Assembly: GCA_024691475.1 (NCBI GenBank)
Contig: JAILNP010000117.1
Location: 1 to 17,502, forward strand
From: Denitrobacterium sp024691475
GTDB taxonomy: Bacteria > Actinomycetota > Coriobacteriia > Coriobacteriales > Eggerthellaceae
Length of the DNA stretch: 17,502 nucleotides
Direction of reading: 5' to 3'
Part shown: positions 1 through 6,894 of the stretch, piece after piece
Layout of the letters: each line of letters opens with the position of its first letter
Position numbering within the stretch: position 1 is the first letter of the stretch
Program-made: the position numbers and the translations under genes
Notes under the pieces: model-generated
The model's database searches: none
Told to the model about the DNA's origin: nothing
Seen by the model: only the letters and a program-made list of their open reading frames with translations

Positions 1-1
1 G

Positions 2-1300
2 GTGCTCGTTGCGCTTGTCGCTCTCGAGGGCAGGATCGGCTCGGTGGCCCATAAGAGATGGGCTCGTTGGGGCGCTCCTGTGCTTACCGCGCTTGGTACG
101 CTGTTGCTTTCGTTTTGCTCGGTGCTTGATTGCTCCTCAACGACGTTGTATCTGGCGGGTTCTGTGCTGAATGGCCTGGGTAGTGGCGTTATGTGGGTGC
201 TTTGGGGCGAGCTGTACGCCCGTCTCCCGCAGGATGAGGTCGAAGCCGCCGCGCTTCTTTCCGCCATCATCGCCGCTATGCTCGTGTTGGCGGCATCGGC
301 CATGAGTGGTTGGGTTGCCTGCGCGTTCGTGCTGTCCTTCCCGCTTATTTCGGGTGCATTGTTCGTGCTCGCATGGAGCCGTGACGGTGATTCGGCGGTT
401 TCGTCTGACTACCTCCATCGCGCCGAGGAGGATGCCTTGGTGCGGGCGCACGATTCCGTGCGTGGCAAGCCCATGAGCGCCATGCGGGCCATGGGCCGCA
501 GTGGATGGGGCGTCTTTTGCGCCTGCCTGTTCACCTGCATTGTGGGGTCGCTTTCCCGGGTTATGGTATCAGGTGCCTCGTTCCAGATAATAGTGCTGTT
601 CAGCTTGGCGTTCATGGCTGTAATCGGCTTCGTTTCGCTTGCAGGCCCGCGTCGCCTCTCCATCGCGTTTCTCTATCGCTGGATGTGCCCTGTGCTTACG
701 TTCGCGTTCGCCATGCTCATCGTGCTCGATGCGGCACTGGGCGGCTGCATCGCGTTTGGCGTGGGCCTGGGGGCGCGATTTGCATTCTGCCTCATTACCC
801 AAATGTATTTTGCGCGCTTTGCTGCCCGCGGGCAGGCTACTCCCACGCAGTCATATGGCCTGGGGTGGATCTTCGTTCATTTGGGCGATCTTGCGGGCGT
901 GCTCGTTATGTCCTCGTTGGCGGCGTTTGCCCCCGGGGCGAGTACGGCGTCGATTGCCGCGATCTGCATGGTGCTGCTTGTGGTGACGACCATGTACGTG
1001 CTGGGCGACAAGGATAGCTTTGCGCTTGCTTGGACTCCCGTTGCCGATACGGCGCAGTCGTTGCCTGTCGAGGGTGAATCTTCCTCGGAGTCGGGGTCGC
1101 GAATCGAGGAGCTTGCCCGCGAATTGAACCTCACGCCCCGAGAAACTGAAGTGTTTACCCTGCTCATGAAGGGGCGTTCCGTTCCCTATATTCGCGATGA
1201 ACTTGTGGTCTCGCGTGAGACGGTCGCCACGCACGTGAAGCACATCTACGCGAAAGCCAACGTGCATAGCCGTCAGGAGTTGCTGGACCTGGCCAATTAG
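2..1300 (+). CDS. LuxR-family regulator with multi-spanning membrane N-terminus (5' end outside window)
   Basis: 432 residues are visible; the frame is open to the window edge, so the GTG at position 2 is probably not the true start. Residues 1 to about 340 form a series of hydrophobic helices with short basic or acidic loops, like an MFS-type membrane domain. The last 55 or so residues are a LuxR/GerE helix-turn-helix: LTPRETEVFTLLMKGRS, then a recognition helix around VSRETVATHVKHIYAK, ending HSRQELLDLAN. There is no phosphoreceiver domain. Proteins with this layout are abundant in Eggerthellaceae and often sit beside exported respiratory reductases, so a membrane-sensing transcription factor is inferred. 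The gene converges on the flavoprotein gene downstream (134 bp between stops), which makes the flavoprotein a candidate target. The ligand is unknown. The C-terminal domain call is firm; the sensing role is inference. Confidence 0.88.
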   Translation: MLVALVALEGRIGSVAHKRWARWGAPVLTALGTLLLSFCSVLDCSSTTLYLAGSVLNGLGSGVMWVLWGELYARLPQDEVEAAALLSAIIAAMLVLAASAMSGWVACAFVLSFPLISGALFVLAWSRDGDSAVSSDYLHRAEEDALVRAHDSVRGKPMSAMRAMGRSGWGVFCACLFTCIVGSLSRVMVSGASFQIIVLFSLAFMAVIGFVSLAGPRRLSIAFLYRWMCPVLTFAFAMLIVLDAALGGCIAFGVGLGARFAFCLITQMYFARFAARGQATPTQSYGLGWIFVHLGDLAGVLVMSSLAAFAPGASTASIAAICMVLLVVTTMYVLGDKDSFALAWTPVADTAQSLPVEGESSSESGSRIEELARELNLTPRETEVFTLLMKGRSVPYIRDELVVSRETVATHVKHIYAKANVHSRQELLDLAN

Positions 1301-1354
1301 CCGCTTGCGTCGCGCACCTTCCGCCCGTCGCCTCGCGTCCGTTTGCCCCGCAAA

Positions 1355-1419
1355 TCAAAAGGCGCACCCGTCTGCAGAACGGGCGCGCCAGGAAAGCGGG
1401 GGCGGGAGGGGAGCCCCCG
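1355..1419 (-). terminator. Tandem hairpins ending the flavoprotein transcript
   Basis: Reading the minus strand after the flavoprotein stop there are two hairpins. The first has a 7-bp stem CGGGGGC/GCCCCCG (1397-1403 with 1413-1419). The second has an 11-bp stem (1361-1371 with 1379-1389) containing one G-U wobble, followed by TTTTGATTT. Read on the plus strand the second stem has an A-C mismatch and no T-run follows, so it works best for the minus-strand gene. The LuxR gene has no clear terminator of its own. Confidence 0.75.
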
Positions 1420-1434
1420 AAGCGGGAGAGTCGC

Positions 1435-3135
1435 TTACTCGATGCCGCAGGCATGCTTCGCAGCGATGCGCGCAAAGGCGCCGCAACGGCCGCAGTTGAT
1501 GCCCGTGAATTCGCTGGGGTAGTTGTGGGGGTAGAAGCCGCCCTGGTCATTGCCGCAAACGTACAGGCCCGGGATGGGGTCGCCGTTGTCGTCGAGCGCG
1601 CGGCTATCGGTGTCGGTCACGATGCCGTGGATGGTCACCAGGAAGTTGCCCGACGTGCGGATGGCATAGAACGGAGCCGTGTCGACGGTGCTGCAGCGGA
1701 AGGCCTCCTTGCCGAAGTCCGTGTCGCCCTCGGTCATCATCTTGTTGTAGCGCTCAATGGTGGCTAGGAAGGTCTTCTGGTCCTCGGCGTTGGGGAACAT
1801 GGTCTTGGCCAGCTCTTCGATGGTATCGCACTTCTTCAGGTTGCCTTCCTCCAGGCGAGGGGCCATCCAGAAGCTTTCCAGGTGCTCACGCGTGAGGGGC
1901 TGGAGGTCGTAGACGTCAGCGTTGAACGCGCCACCGTTGGGGGCGGGCGTCAGGCGGCTGCAACCGCACGTGTCGAAGCGCTGGATGTCTTCCCAATACG
2001 TGCCGTCGAATACCTGCCAGGTGAAGCCCTTGGGCTGACGCGTGCCCATGGCGTAGATCTCGGGGTACGTGCTGTCTTCGTTCATGATGCGCTCGCCGCG
2101 CACGTTAACGCGCAGGAAGGGCTGGCTTGCGGGCAGGTACAGCGGGTTGCCCAGCTCGGGACCGACTTCTTCGTTGTCCGTAACAACGCCGCGGTTCCAG
2201 ACCATGGCTCCGCCGCCTTCTTCCAGATGAGCGCCCGCCCACAGGGCCATGCGGATGCCATCGCCTTCTTCGGTGGTGGCAGCGGTGCTCGTGCAGTAGT
2301 TGTACGCATCGGGGCACAGGTCCTGCAGCATTTCCTTGTTGGCGCCATAGCCGCCGGTGCACACGATGACGCCCTTGGCTGCGTTGTACTGCTTGTAGTT
2401 GTTCTTGTTATCTTTGGCGATAACGCCGGTCACGGCACCGTTGGAATCCTGGACCAGCTGCTGAGCGGGGGTGTTGAACTCGATTTTGCCGCCGGCTTCC
2501 AGGAAGAGGTCGCGCATGACCTTCAGGTGGGTGTAAGCGCCCAGCTGCGGGCCCTCGGGCATGTATTCGCCCATCACGGGGTTGGTGCACATGGGCGGGT
2601 AGTAGCAGTCCTCGCCTTCGGGGGCGTGGAATTCGAAGGGGAAGGACATGCCCTTGGGGGCTTCCAGGTCTTCGAGCCAATCCATGAACTCGCCCGACTT
2701 GTCCATCCACGTCTTGTACAGCGCCATGTTCACGTCGCCCGACTGCACCTTCTTGGCATGGTTCATCAGCTTGGCATGGTCGATTTCATGGCCTACGGAA
2801 TGGCGGGAGCCAATGGCGCCCACCGCTTCGCGGGCCATGGCCACGTCGCCGCCCTTTTCAAGCACGATGACGTTGAAGCCCTTTTCCTGGGCCGTCATGG
2901 CGCCCATGAGGCCGGCATTGCCAGCGCCTACGACCACCAGGTCGCAATCGATGGTTTCGGCGATGTCGGTGATGGGCTCCGGCTTGGTGCGCCAGCCGGT
3001 TTCCGCTGCCACTGCGGGCTTTTCGCTTGCGGCCTTGGGGCTCGAGCAGCTGGCAAGAGCGCCTGCGCCCAGCGCTCCGGCAGCGGTGAGGCCGCCGAAT
3101 TTGAATAGGTCGCGTCGACTAATAGAAGAACTCAT
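1435..3135 (-). CDS. Tat-exported FAD-dependent oxidoreductase, fumarate-reductase flavoprotein superfamily
   Basis: 566 residues from the ATG at 3135, chosen over an upstream in-frame ATG (3216) because it has a strong GAGGAGG ribosome site just before it and puts the twin-arginine motif at the N-terminus. Signal: SRRDLFKFGG (Arg7-Arg8), a hydrophobic stretch, then LASC at 27-30, which fits a lipobox, so a Tat-exported lipoprotein is likely. FAD-binding Rossmann motif VVGAGNAG at 68-75 with Glu93 after the second strand. The C-terminal FAD segment runs PGLYVCGNDQGG (522-533). There is no FMN-binding or haem domain. The superfamily includes reductases of fumarate, urocanate, cinnamates and cardiac glycosides. 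By eye, the fumarate-specific Arg/His residues are replaced here, so fumarate is an unlikely substrate. It is a single gene with no adjacent cytochrome; the electron donor is unknown. The family is certain, the substrate is not. Confidence 0.9.
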   Translation of the reverse strand: MSSSISRRDLFKFGGLTAAGALGAGALASCSSPKAASEKPAVAAETGWRTKPEPITDIAETIDCDLVVVGAGNAGLMGAMTAQEKGFNVIVLEKGGDVAMAREAVGAIGSRHSVGHEIDHAKLMNHAKKVQSGDVNMALYKTWMDKSGEFMDWLEDLEAPKGMSFPFEFHAPEGEDCYYPPMCTNPVMGEYMPEGPQLGAYTHLKVMRDLFLEAGGKIEFNTPAQQLVQDSNGAVTGVIAKDNKNNYKQYNAAKGVIVCTGGYGANKEMLQDLCPDAYNYCTSTAATTEEGDGIRMALWAGAHLEEGGGAMVWNRGVVTDNEEVGPELGNPLYLPASQPFLRVNVRGERIMNEDSTYPEIYAMGTRQPKGFTWQVFDGTYWEDIQRFDTCGCSRLTPAPNGGAFNADVYDLQPLTREHLESFWMAPRLEEGNLKKCDTIEELAKTMFPNAEDQKTFLATIERYNKMMTEGDTDFGKEAFRCSTVDTAPFYAIRTSGNFLVTIHGIVTDTDSRALDDNGDPIPGLYVCGNDQGGFYPHNYPSEFTGINCGRCGAFARIAAKHACGIE

Positions 3136-3239
3136 GTTCCCTCCTCGTGTCACGCCCACTCCCTTTGTGTGGGCATCCAACGAGGCCACCATAGGGCGGC
3201 GCTGCGGGGCGCACATCGCCGAAAGAACGGGAAATGCGT

Positions 3240-3260
3240 TCTCCCCGAAAACAGGGGAGA
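3240..3260. repeat. Inverted repeat upstream of flavoprotein (possible operator)
   Basis: TCTCCCC (3240-3246) and GGGGAGA (3254-3260) are a perfect 7-bp inverted repeat around GAAAACA. It lies about 105-125 bp upstream of the flavoprotein start, a reasonable place for a regulator site or a leader hairpin. The same CTCCCC/GGGGAG half-sites occur before the MarR-like gene (6791-6812) with different spacing. Function is inferred from position only. Confidence 0.4.
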
Positions 3261-3432
3261 GCTTTTGAGCTGGGGATATTCAATGCGCGTTCGTTTGTTT
3301 GCCAGGGCGCTTTTCTGGGAGATATCCCTCTGCGGAAGATGCCGGCGTCGTGGCGGAATGTCGTTTGGCGGGCCCTGCGGGCGACGGCGAGAACCCCTTT
3401 CAAAGAGCCAATTGCGGAAATGATATGCGCGA

Positions 3433-3461
3433 CTTTCTTTTTGCGCTGCATGTGATACTAT
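3433..3461 (+). promoter_or_regulatory. Putative promoter of tRNA-Pro (and perhaps tatA)
   Basis: The sequence TGTGATACTAT at 3451-3461 resembles an extended -10 element (TG plus GATACT, or TACTAT at 3456). The -35 region is weak (a T-rich stretch near 3434-3442). The expected start point, about 3465-3470, is 15-20 bases before the mature tRNA 5' end at 3485. It is the best candidate in the region but not strong. Confidence 0.4.
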
Positions 3462-3484
3462 ATTCGGGCTGCAAGGCAGCATAA

Positions 3485-3561
3485 CGGGATGTGGCTCAGC
3501 TTGGTAGAGCGCTGCGTTCGGGACGCAGAGGCCGCTGGTTCAAATCCAGTCATCCCGACCA
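3485..3561 (+). tRNA. tRNA-Pro (anticodon CGG)
   Basis: A complete 77-nt cloverleaf with encoded CCA. Acceptor CGGGATG (3485-3491) pairs with CATCCCG (3551-3557); D stem GCTC/GAGC (3494-3497 with 3507-3510); anticodon stem CTGCG/CGCAG (3512-3516 with 3524-3528) enclosing loop TTCGGGA, which puts CGG at 3519-3521; five-base variable loop; T stem GCTGG/CCAGT with loop TTCAAAT. The first pair C1-G72 with discriminator A (3558) matches bacterial proline tRNAs. It reads codon CCG. tatA follows 86 bases downstream. Confidence 0.96.
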
Positions 3562-3568
3562 AGAACGC

Positions 3569-3605
3569 GAAGGGGATGTTCCCGTATGGGGCATCCCCTT
3601 CTTCC
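3569..3605 (+). terminator. Hairpin between tRNA-Pro and tatA (possible terminator or attenuator)
   Basis: A perfect 10-bp inverted repeat, GAAGGGGATG (3569-3578) and CATCCCCTTC (3592-3601), with a 13-base loop and only a short pyrimidine run (TT) after it. It starts eight bases after the tRNA CCA end. It could end the tRNA transcript, partly attenuate read-through into tatA, or act in tRNA 3' processing. The poor T-run keeps confidence modest. Confidence 0.5.
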
Positions 3606-3647
3606 GAACGAGGGGAAACTCATCGGAGCCAACATGTGGGAGGCAGT

Positions 3648-3866
3648 ATGAAATTCGGTGGTCTCGGTCCAGTCGAACTTATCATCATCCTCGTCGTGGT
3701 CCTGCTGATTTTCGGGCCCAAGAATCTGCCAAAGCTCGGTAGCGCCATTGGCCGCACCGTGAAGAATCTCCGCAAGGGCATGGGCGATTCTGAAAAGGAC
3801 GAAAACCTCGACGAAGCGGAATCTAGCGAAGAATCCGAAAGCGATTCCGAAAAGAAATCCAAGTAA
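3648..3866 (+). CDS. tatA: Sec-independent (twin-arginine) translocase subunit TatA
   Basis: 72 residues. ATG at 3648 follows GGGAGG (3638-3643). Layout is typical of TatA: a short N-terminus (MKFGGLGPVELIIIL), one membrane helix at about 8-22, the hinge motif FGPKNLPKLGSAIGR, an amphipathic helix ending VKNLRKGMG, and an acidic, serine-rich tail (ESSEESESDSEKKSK). TatA protomers assemble into the pore-forming part of the Tat system that carries folded, cofactor-containing proteins across the membrane. Both terminal reductases in this window carry Tat signals. tatC is not in the window. TatB is the alternative, but the short length and the hinge favour TatA. The gene sits between tRNA-Pro and greA, on the same strand. 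Confidence 0.92.
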   Translation: MKFGGLGPVELIIILVVVLLIFGPKNLPKLGSAIGRTVKNLRKGMGDSEKDENLDEAESSEESESDSEKKSK

Positions 3867-3878
3867 CTGTAGGAATTG

Positions 3879-3903
3879 GGGCCGCGTTGCTAAGTCGCGG
3901 CCC
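3879..3903 (+). terminator. GC-rich hairpin between tatA and greA
   Basis: GGGCCGCG (3879-3886) pairs perfectly with CGCGGCCC (3896-3903) around a nine-base loop. It lies 12 bases after the tatA stop and 28 before the greA start. No T-run follows (TAGTAAAT), so it may be an attenuator or a stabilising structure rather than a full terminator. Confidence 0.45.
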
Positions 3904-3931
3904 TAGTAAATGGCAAGCAAAGGATAGAATC

Positions 3932-4402
3932 ATGGCAGATCAGAGTCCCGTTCTCACCGAAGAAGGCAAGCGCAAGCTCGAAGAGGAGCTGCATTACCTG
4001 GAAAACGAGAAGCGCGCCGAGATCGGCGAGCGCATCAAGGTTGCCCGTGAATTCGGTGATATCTCCGAGAACTCCGAGTACGACGACGCCAAGAACGAGC
4101 AGGGCCTCATGGAGGCTCGCATCGCCGAGATCAACAGCATCCTGTCCGATGCCACGATCGTTGCCGGTGGCGCCCGCAAGGGTTACGTCAGCATCGGTTC
4201 CACCGTCACGGTGGAAATGAACGGCTCCGAGCGCGTGTTCAGCATCGTGGGTGCCGCCGAAGCCGACGTTCGCAAGAACAAGATCAGCAACGAATCTCCC
4301 GTGGGCTCTGCGCTGCTGGGTGGCAAGAAGGGCGACCACATCACGGTTACTGGCCCCACCGGCCGCGTGAGCGAAATGACGATCGTCAAGGTTGAAGCCT
4401 AA
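3932..4402 (+). CDS. greA: Transcription elongation factor GreA
   Basis: 156 residues, the normal length for GreA. ATG at 3932 is chosen because it gives the family N-terminus (MADQSPVLTEEGKRKLEEEL); an upstream in-frame ATG adds 15 unrelated residues. The N-terminal coiled coil carries the signature GDISENSEYDDAKNEQ (residues 42-57), whose acidic tip reaches the RNA polymerase active site and stimulates transcript cleavage so that backtracked polymerase can restart. The C-terminal FKBP-like domain ends with the conserved SPVGSALLGGKKGD and TIVKVEA. The ribosome site (AAGGA at 3920-3924) is modest. The stop overlaps the lysS start by one base (TAATG), so the two genes are probably translationally coupled. 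Confidence 0.97.
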   Translation: MADQSPVLTEEGKRKLEEELHYLENEKRAEIGERIKVAREFGDISENSEYDDAKNEQGLMEARIAEINSILSDATIVAGGARKGYVSIGSTVTVEMNGSERVFSIVGAAEADVRKNKISNESPVGSALLGGKKGDHITVTGPTGRVSEMTIVKVEA

Positions 4403-6645
4403 TGGCCGATCAGAACGCTCCCATCATCGAGGACGATCCTCGGCAGGTGCGCCTGAACAAGCGTGAGGCGCTCATTGCCGCTGGTTCGAATCCGTATGGC
4501 TCCGAAGCCATCGAAATCACCCATCTTACGGGCGAGCTGGCGAAGCAGTACGCCGAATTGGAAAACGGTGCGTCCACCGAAGACCGCGTGCGCGTAGCCG
4601 GCCGCATCATGGCTCGCCGCGTGCAGGGCAAGATTGCCTTCCTGGTCCTGCGCGACCGCGAGGGCGACGTTCAGCTGTTCTGCCGCATCAACGAACTGGG
4701 CGAGGAATCGTTCGAGGCTCTGAAAGACCTCGACGTAGGCGACTGGCTGGTTGCCGAAGGCTGCGTGCTGCGCACCAAGCGCGGCGAGCTTTCCGTTGCC
4801 ATCGACACGTGGAAGCTGCAGAGCAAGTCCATCCGCCCTCTGCCGGAAAAGTTCCATGGCCTTACCGACAAGGAAACGCGCTATCGTCAGCGCTATGTCG
4901 ACATGGTTATGAACCCCGCTTCCAAGTCGGTCTTCGTGAAGCGCTCGCGCATCATCAGCGCCATTCGTCGCTTCATGGAAGAACAGGGCTATCTGGAAGT
5001 CGAAACGCCCATTCTGCAGGAAACGCTGGGCGGCGCCAACGCCAAGCCCTTCACCACGCACTTCAATGCGCTCGATCAGGAATGCTATCTGCGCATTGCC
5101 ACCGAGCTGCATCTGAAGCGCCTGCTGGTTGGCGGCATGGATCGCGTGTTCGAGATTGGCCGTCAGTTCCGCAACGAAGGCATGGACCTCACGCATAACC
5201 CCGAATTCACCAGTATGGAAGCCTACTGCGCGTTCAACGATGTCGAGGGCATGAAGCGCCTTTCGGAAGGTGTCTTCCGCGCTGCCAACGCCGCCGTGAA
5301 CAGCAGCGACACCATTACGTATCAGGGCCAGACGATCGAACTGGGCGGTACGTGGCGCTCCGTTGCCATGTCCGATCTGGTAAGCGAGCATGTGGGCGAG
5401 GAAGTCTCGCTCGACACGCCCGTTGAGCACCTGCGCGAAATCCTCGATGCCAACCATCTGGAATGGCAGAGCGACTGGGGCGCTGGCAAGCTCATCTTCA
5501 CGCTGTACGACGAGCTGTGCGAATCGGAAATCGTGAACCCCACGTTCGTCTGCGATTACCCTGTAGAGGTAAGCCCTCTGGCCAAGCGCAAGCCTTCCGA
5601 CCCGCGTCTTACCGACCGCTTCGAACTGGTTATCGCTGGCCACGAATACGCCAATGCGTTTAGCGAGCTGAACGACCCCGTCGATCAGGAATCTCGCTTC
5701 GCCGCCCAGGTGGAAGCCAAGAAGCACGGCGACGACGAGGCAATGGAATACGATGCCGATTACATTCGCGCCCTGGAATATGGCATGCCGCCTGCTGGTG
5801 GCGTAGGCTACGGCATCGACCGCATGATCATGCTGCTGTGCGACCAGGCGTCCATCCGCGACGTGCTGCTGTTCCCGCACATGCGTCCCGAGTCCAAGCA
5901 GGAAAAGCAGGGCGAAGCCGCTGCTCAGGAAGCTGCTCCGGCTCCCGCTGCCGAAGCAGCCGCGTCTGCCGCCGAAGAGACTCCTGCGGCTGCCGGGGCC
6001 GAGCTTTCCGGCGCTGCTGCCGAAGCCGCGAATACGCCTGCTCCCCAGCCGGGCGAAAAGCTGGAGGCTGGCATCTCCCGCGATGCCGCGCTCGAGCTGC
6101 TGAAGGCCCACAACCAGGATGAATATCACATCCTGCATGGTCTGCAGTTGGAAGGCCTCATGCGCTACTACGCGCGTCAGTTCGATGCGGAGAACGAAGA
6201 GTTCTGGGGCATCGTGGGCATGCTGCACGACCTCGACTGGGAAGAGTTCCCCACCGAGGAAGATCACACCGTGCGTGCCGCCGAAATGCTTGCCGAGGCT
6301 GGCGTGGCGCCCGTGGTCGCCCGTGCCATCCAGACGCACAACTCCGACGTGAATGCGGCGCTTCCTACGCCGGAACACCAGATGGAGCGCGTGCTGTATG
6401 CCGTAGACGAACTGTCTGGCCTCATCAACGCATGCGTGAAGCTGCGTCCGTCGCATTCGGTGACCGACATGAACCTGAAGTCGCTGAAGAAGAAGTACAA
6501 GACGGCGAGCTTCGCCGCTGGCTGCGATCGTGAGGTTATCGCTCGCGGTGCGGAATACATGGGCATGGAGCTTTCCGACCTGTTCACGAGCATTCTGGAC
6601 GCCGAAAAGGCGCTTGTCGAAGAGGGTAACCCCGCATTCGAATAA
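4402..6645 (+). CDS. lysS: Class II lysyl-tRNA synthetase fused to a C-terminal HD-hydrolase domain
   Basis: 747 residues, about 250 longer than usual LysRS. Residues 1-498 are a complete synthetase: OB-fold anticodon-binding domain (around RVRVAGRIMARRVQGK), motif 1 near 178-205 (ending GYLEVETPIL), motif 2 FEIGRQFRNEGMD from about 250, and motif 3 GMPPAGGVGYGIDR from about 461, ending FPHMRPE. It charges tRNA-Lys with lysine using ATP. Residues about 499-557 are an Ala/Glu/Pro-rich linker. Residues about 558-747 are an HD-superfamily domain with His576/His579, His609-Asp610 (in GMLHDLDWEEF), His622, His646 and Asp669, which fit the metal-ligand pattern; it resembles stand-alone predicted HD hydrolases. 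The frame is continuous across the junction. The HD substrate is unknown. Starts inside the greA stop; a strong terminator follows. Confidence 0.95.
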   Translation: MADQNAPIIEDDPRQVRLNKREALIAAGSNPYGSEAIEITHLTGELAKQYAELENGASTEDRVRVAGRIMARRVQGKIAFLVLRDREGDVQLFCRINELGEESFEALKDLDVGDWLVAEGCVLRTKRGELSVAIDTWKLQSKSIRPLPEKFHGLTDKETRYRQRYVDMVMNPASKSVFVKRSRIISAIRRFMEEQGYLEVETPILQETLGGANAKPFTTHFNALDQECYLRIATELHLKRLLVGGMDRVFEIGRQFRNEGMDLTHNPEFTSMEAYCAFNDVEGMKRLSEGVFRAANAAVNSSDTITYQGQTIELGGTWRSVAMSDLVSEHVGEEVSLDTPVEHLREILDANHLEWQSDWGAGKLIFTLYDELCESEIVNPTFVCDYPVEVSPLAKRKPSDPRLTDRFELVIAGHEYANAFSELNDPVDQESRFAAQVEAKKHGDDEAMEYDADYIRALEYGMPPAGGVGYGIDRMIMLLCDQASIRDVLLFPHMRPESKQEKQGEAAAQEAAPAPAAEAAASAAEETPAAAGAELSGAAAEAANTPAPQPGEKLEAGISRDAALELLKAHNQDEYHILHGLQLEGLMRYYARQFDAENEEFWGIVGMLHDLDWEEFPTEEDHTVRAAEMLAEAGVAPVVARAIQTHNSDVNAALPTPEHQMERVLYAVDELSGLINACVKLRPSHSVTDMNLKSLKKKYKTASFAAGCDREVIARGAEYMGMELSDLFTSILDAEKALVEEGNPAFE

Positions 6646-6668
6646 GCGCGTGCGTTTCCGCTTTTCTG

Positions 6669-6704
6669 CGACCCCGTTCTTGCGAGCGGGGTCGTTTTGT
6701 TTTT
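6669..6704 (+). terminator. Rho-independent terminator after lysS
   Basis: An 11-bp stem CGACCCCGTTC (6669-6679) with GAGCGGGGTCG (6684-6694), one G-U pair and a four-base loop, followed by TTTTGTTTTT. It lies 23 bases after the lysS stop and is the clearest terminator in the window, closing the greA-lysS transcript. Confidence 0.93.
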
Positions 6705-6790
6705 GCGAGGTGAGCTACGCGTTGTCTATCTACGTATAAGAGCAGTCGACATCGATTACCCATGTGCGTTACCATAGCGGGCCAAGGAGG

Positions 6791-6812
6791 TTCTCTCCCC
6801 AAGGGGAGAGAA
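6791..6812. repeat. Perfect palindrome upstream of the MarR-like regulator
   Basis: TTCTCTCCCC (6791-6800) and GGGGAGAGAA (6803-6812) are perfect inverted repeats separated by two bases, about 83-104 bp before the regulator's start codon. A two-base loop is too small for a full RNA hairpin, which favours a DNA operator for a dimeric or pseudo-dimeric regulator, possibly autoregulation. It is preceded by AAGGAGG (6784-6790), which looks like a ribosome site but has no plausible gene behind it. Confidence 0.5.
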
Positions 6813-6894
6813 GAAGAGATGGGGAAGTAGTGGATGGCGCTAGCCGCCTGCGCTGTTGCGTGTGGCGTGCGGGGCGGTGTCCGCGTATAGAATC

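Larger units (their letters stand above)
3136..3484. other. Divergent intergenic region between flavoprotein and tRNA-Pro
   Basis: About 350 bp without a convincing gene. It must hold the flavoprotein promoter (minus strand) and the tRNA promoter (plus strand). Visible items are the flavoprotein ribosome site next to 3136, an inverted repeat at 3240-3260, and a promoter-like stretch before the tRNA. Short open frames here lack ribosome sites and recognisable protein sequence. Confidence 0.6.

Noticed and set aside
1882..3108. 408-codon open frame opposite the flavoprotein
   Set aside because: His/Val/Gly-rich shadow translation with no domain; the minus-strand flavoprotein has signal, cofactor motifs and a ribosome site.
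3135..3216. Longer flavoprotein start 27 codons upstream
   Set aside because: It would bury the twin-arginine signal, and the shorter start has a strong GAGGAGG site.
3485..3561. tRNA-Pro as an integration (att) site
   Set aside because: No integrase gene and no repeat of the tRNA 3' end were noticed in the window; the downstream genes are ordinary housekeeping genes.
4399..6456. 685-codon open frame antisense to lysS
   Set aside because: Shadow of the GC-rich sense gene; low-complexity translation without recognisable domains.
6784..6836. AAGGAGG followed by ATG codons at 6819 and 6834, as a start for the first MarR-like protein
   Set aside because: Both ATGs are out of frame with the regulator, and an in-frame TAG at 6841 blocks extension; no convincing leader peptide was seen.
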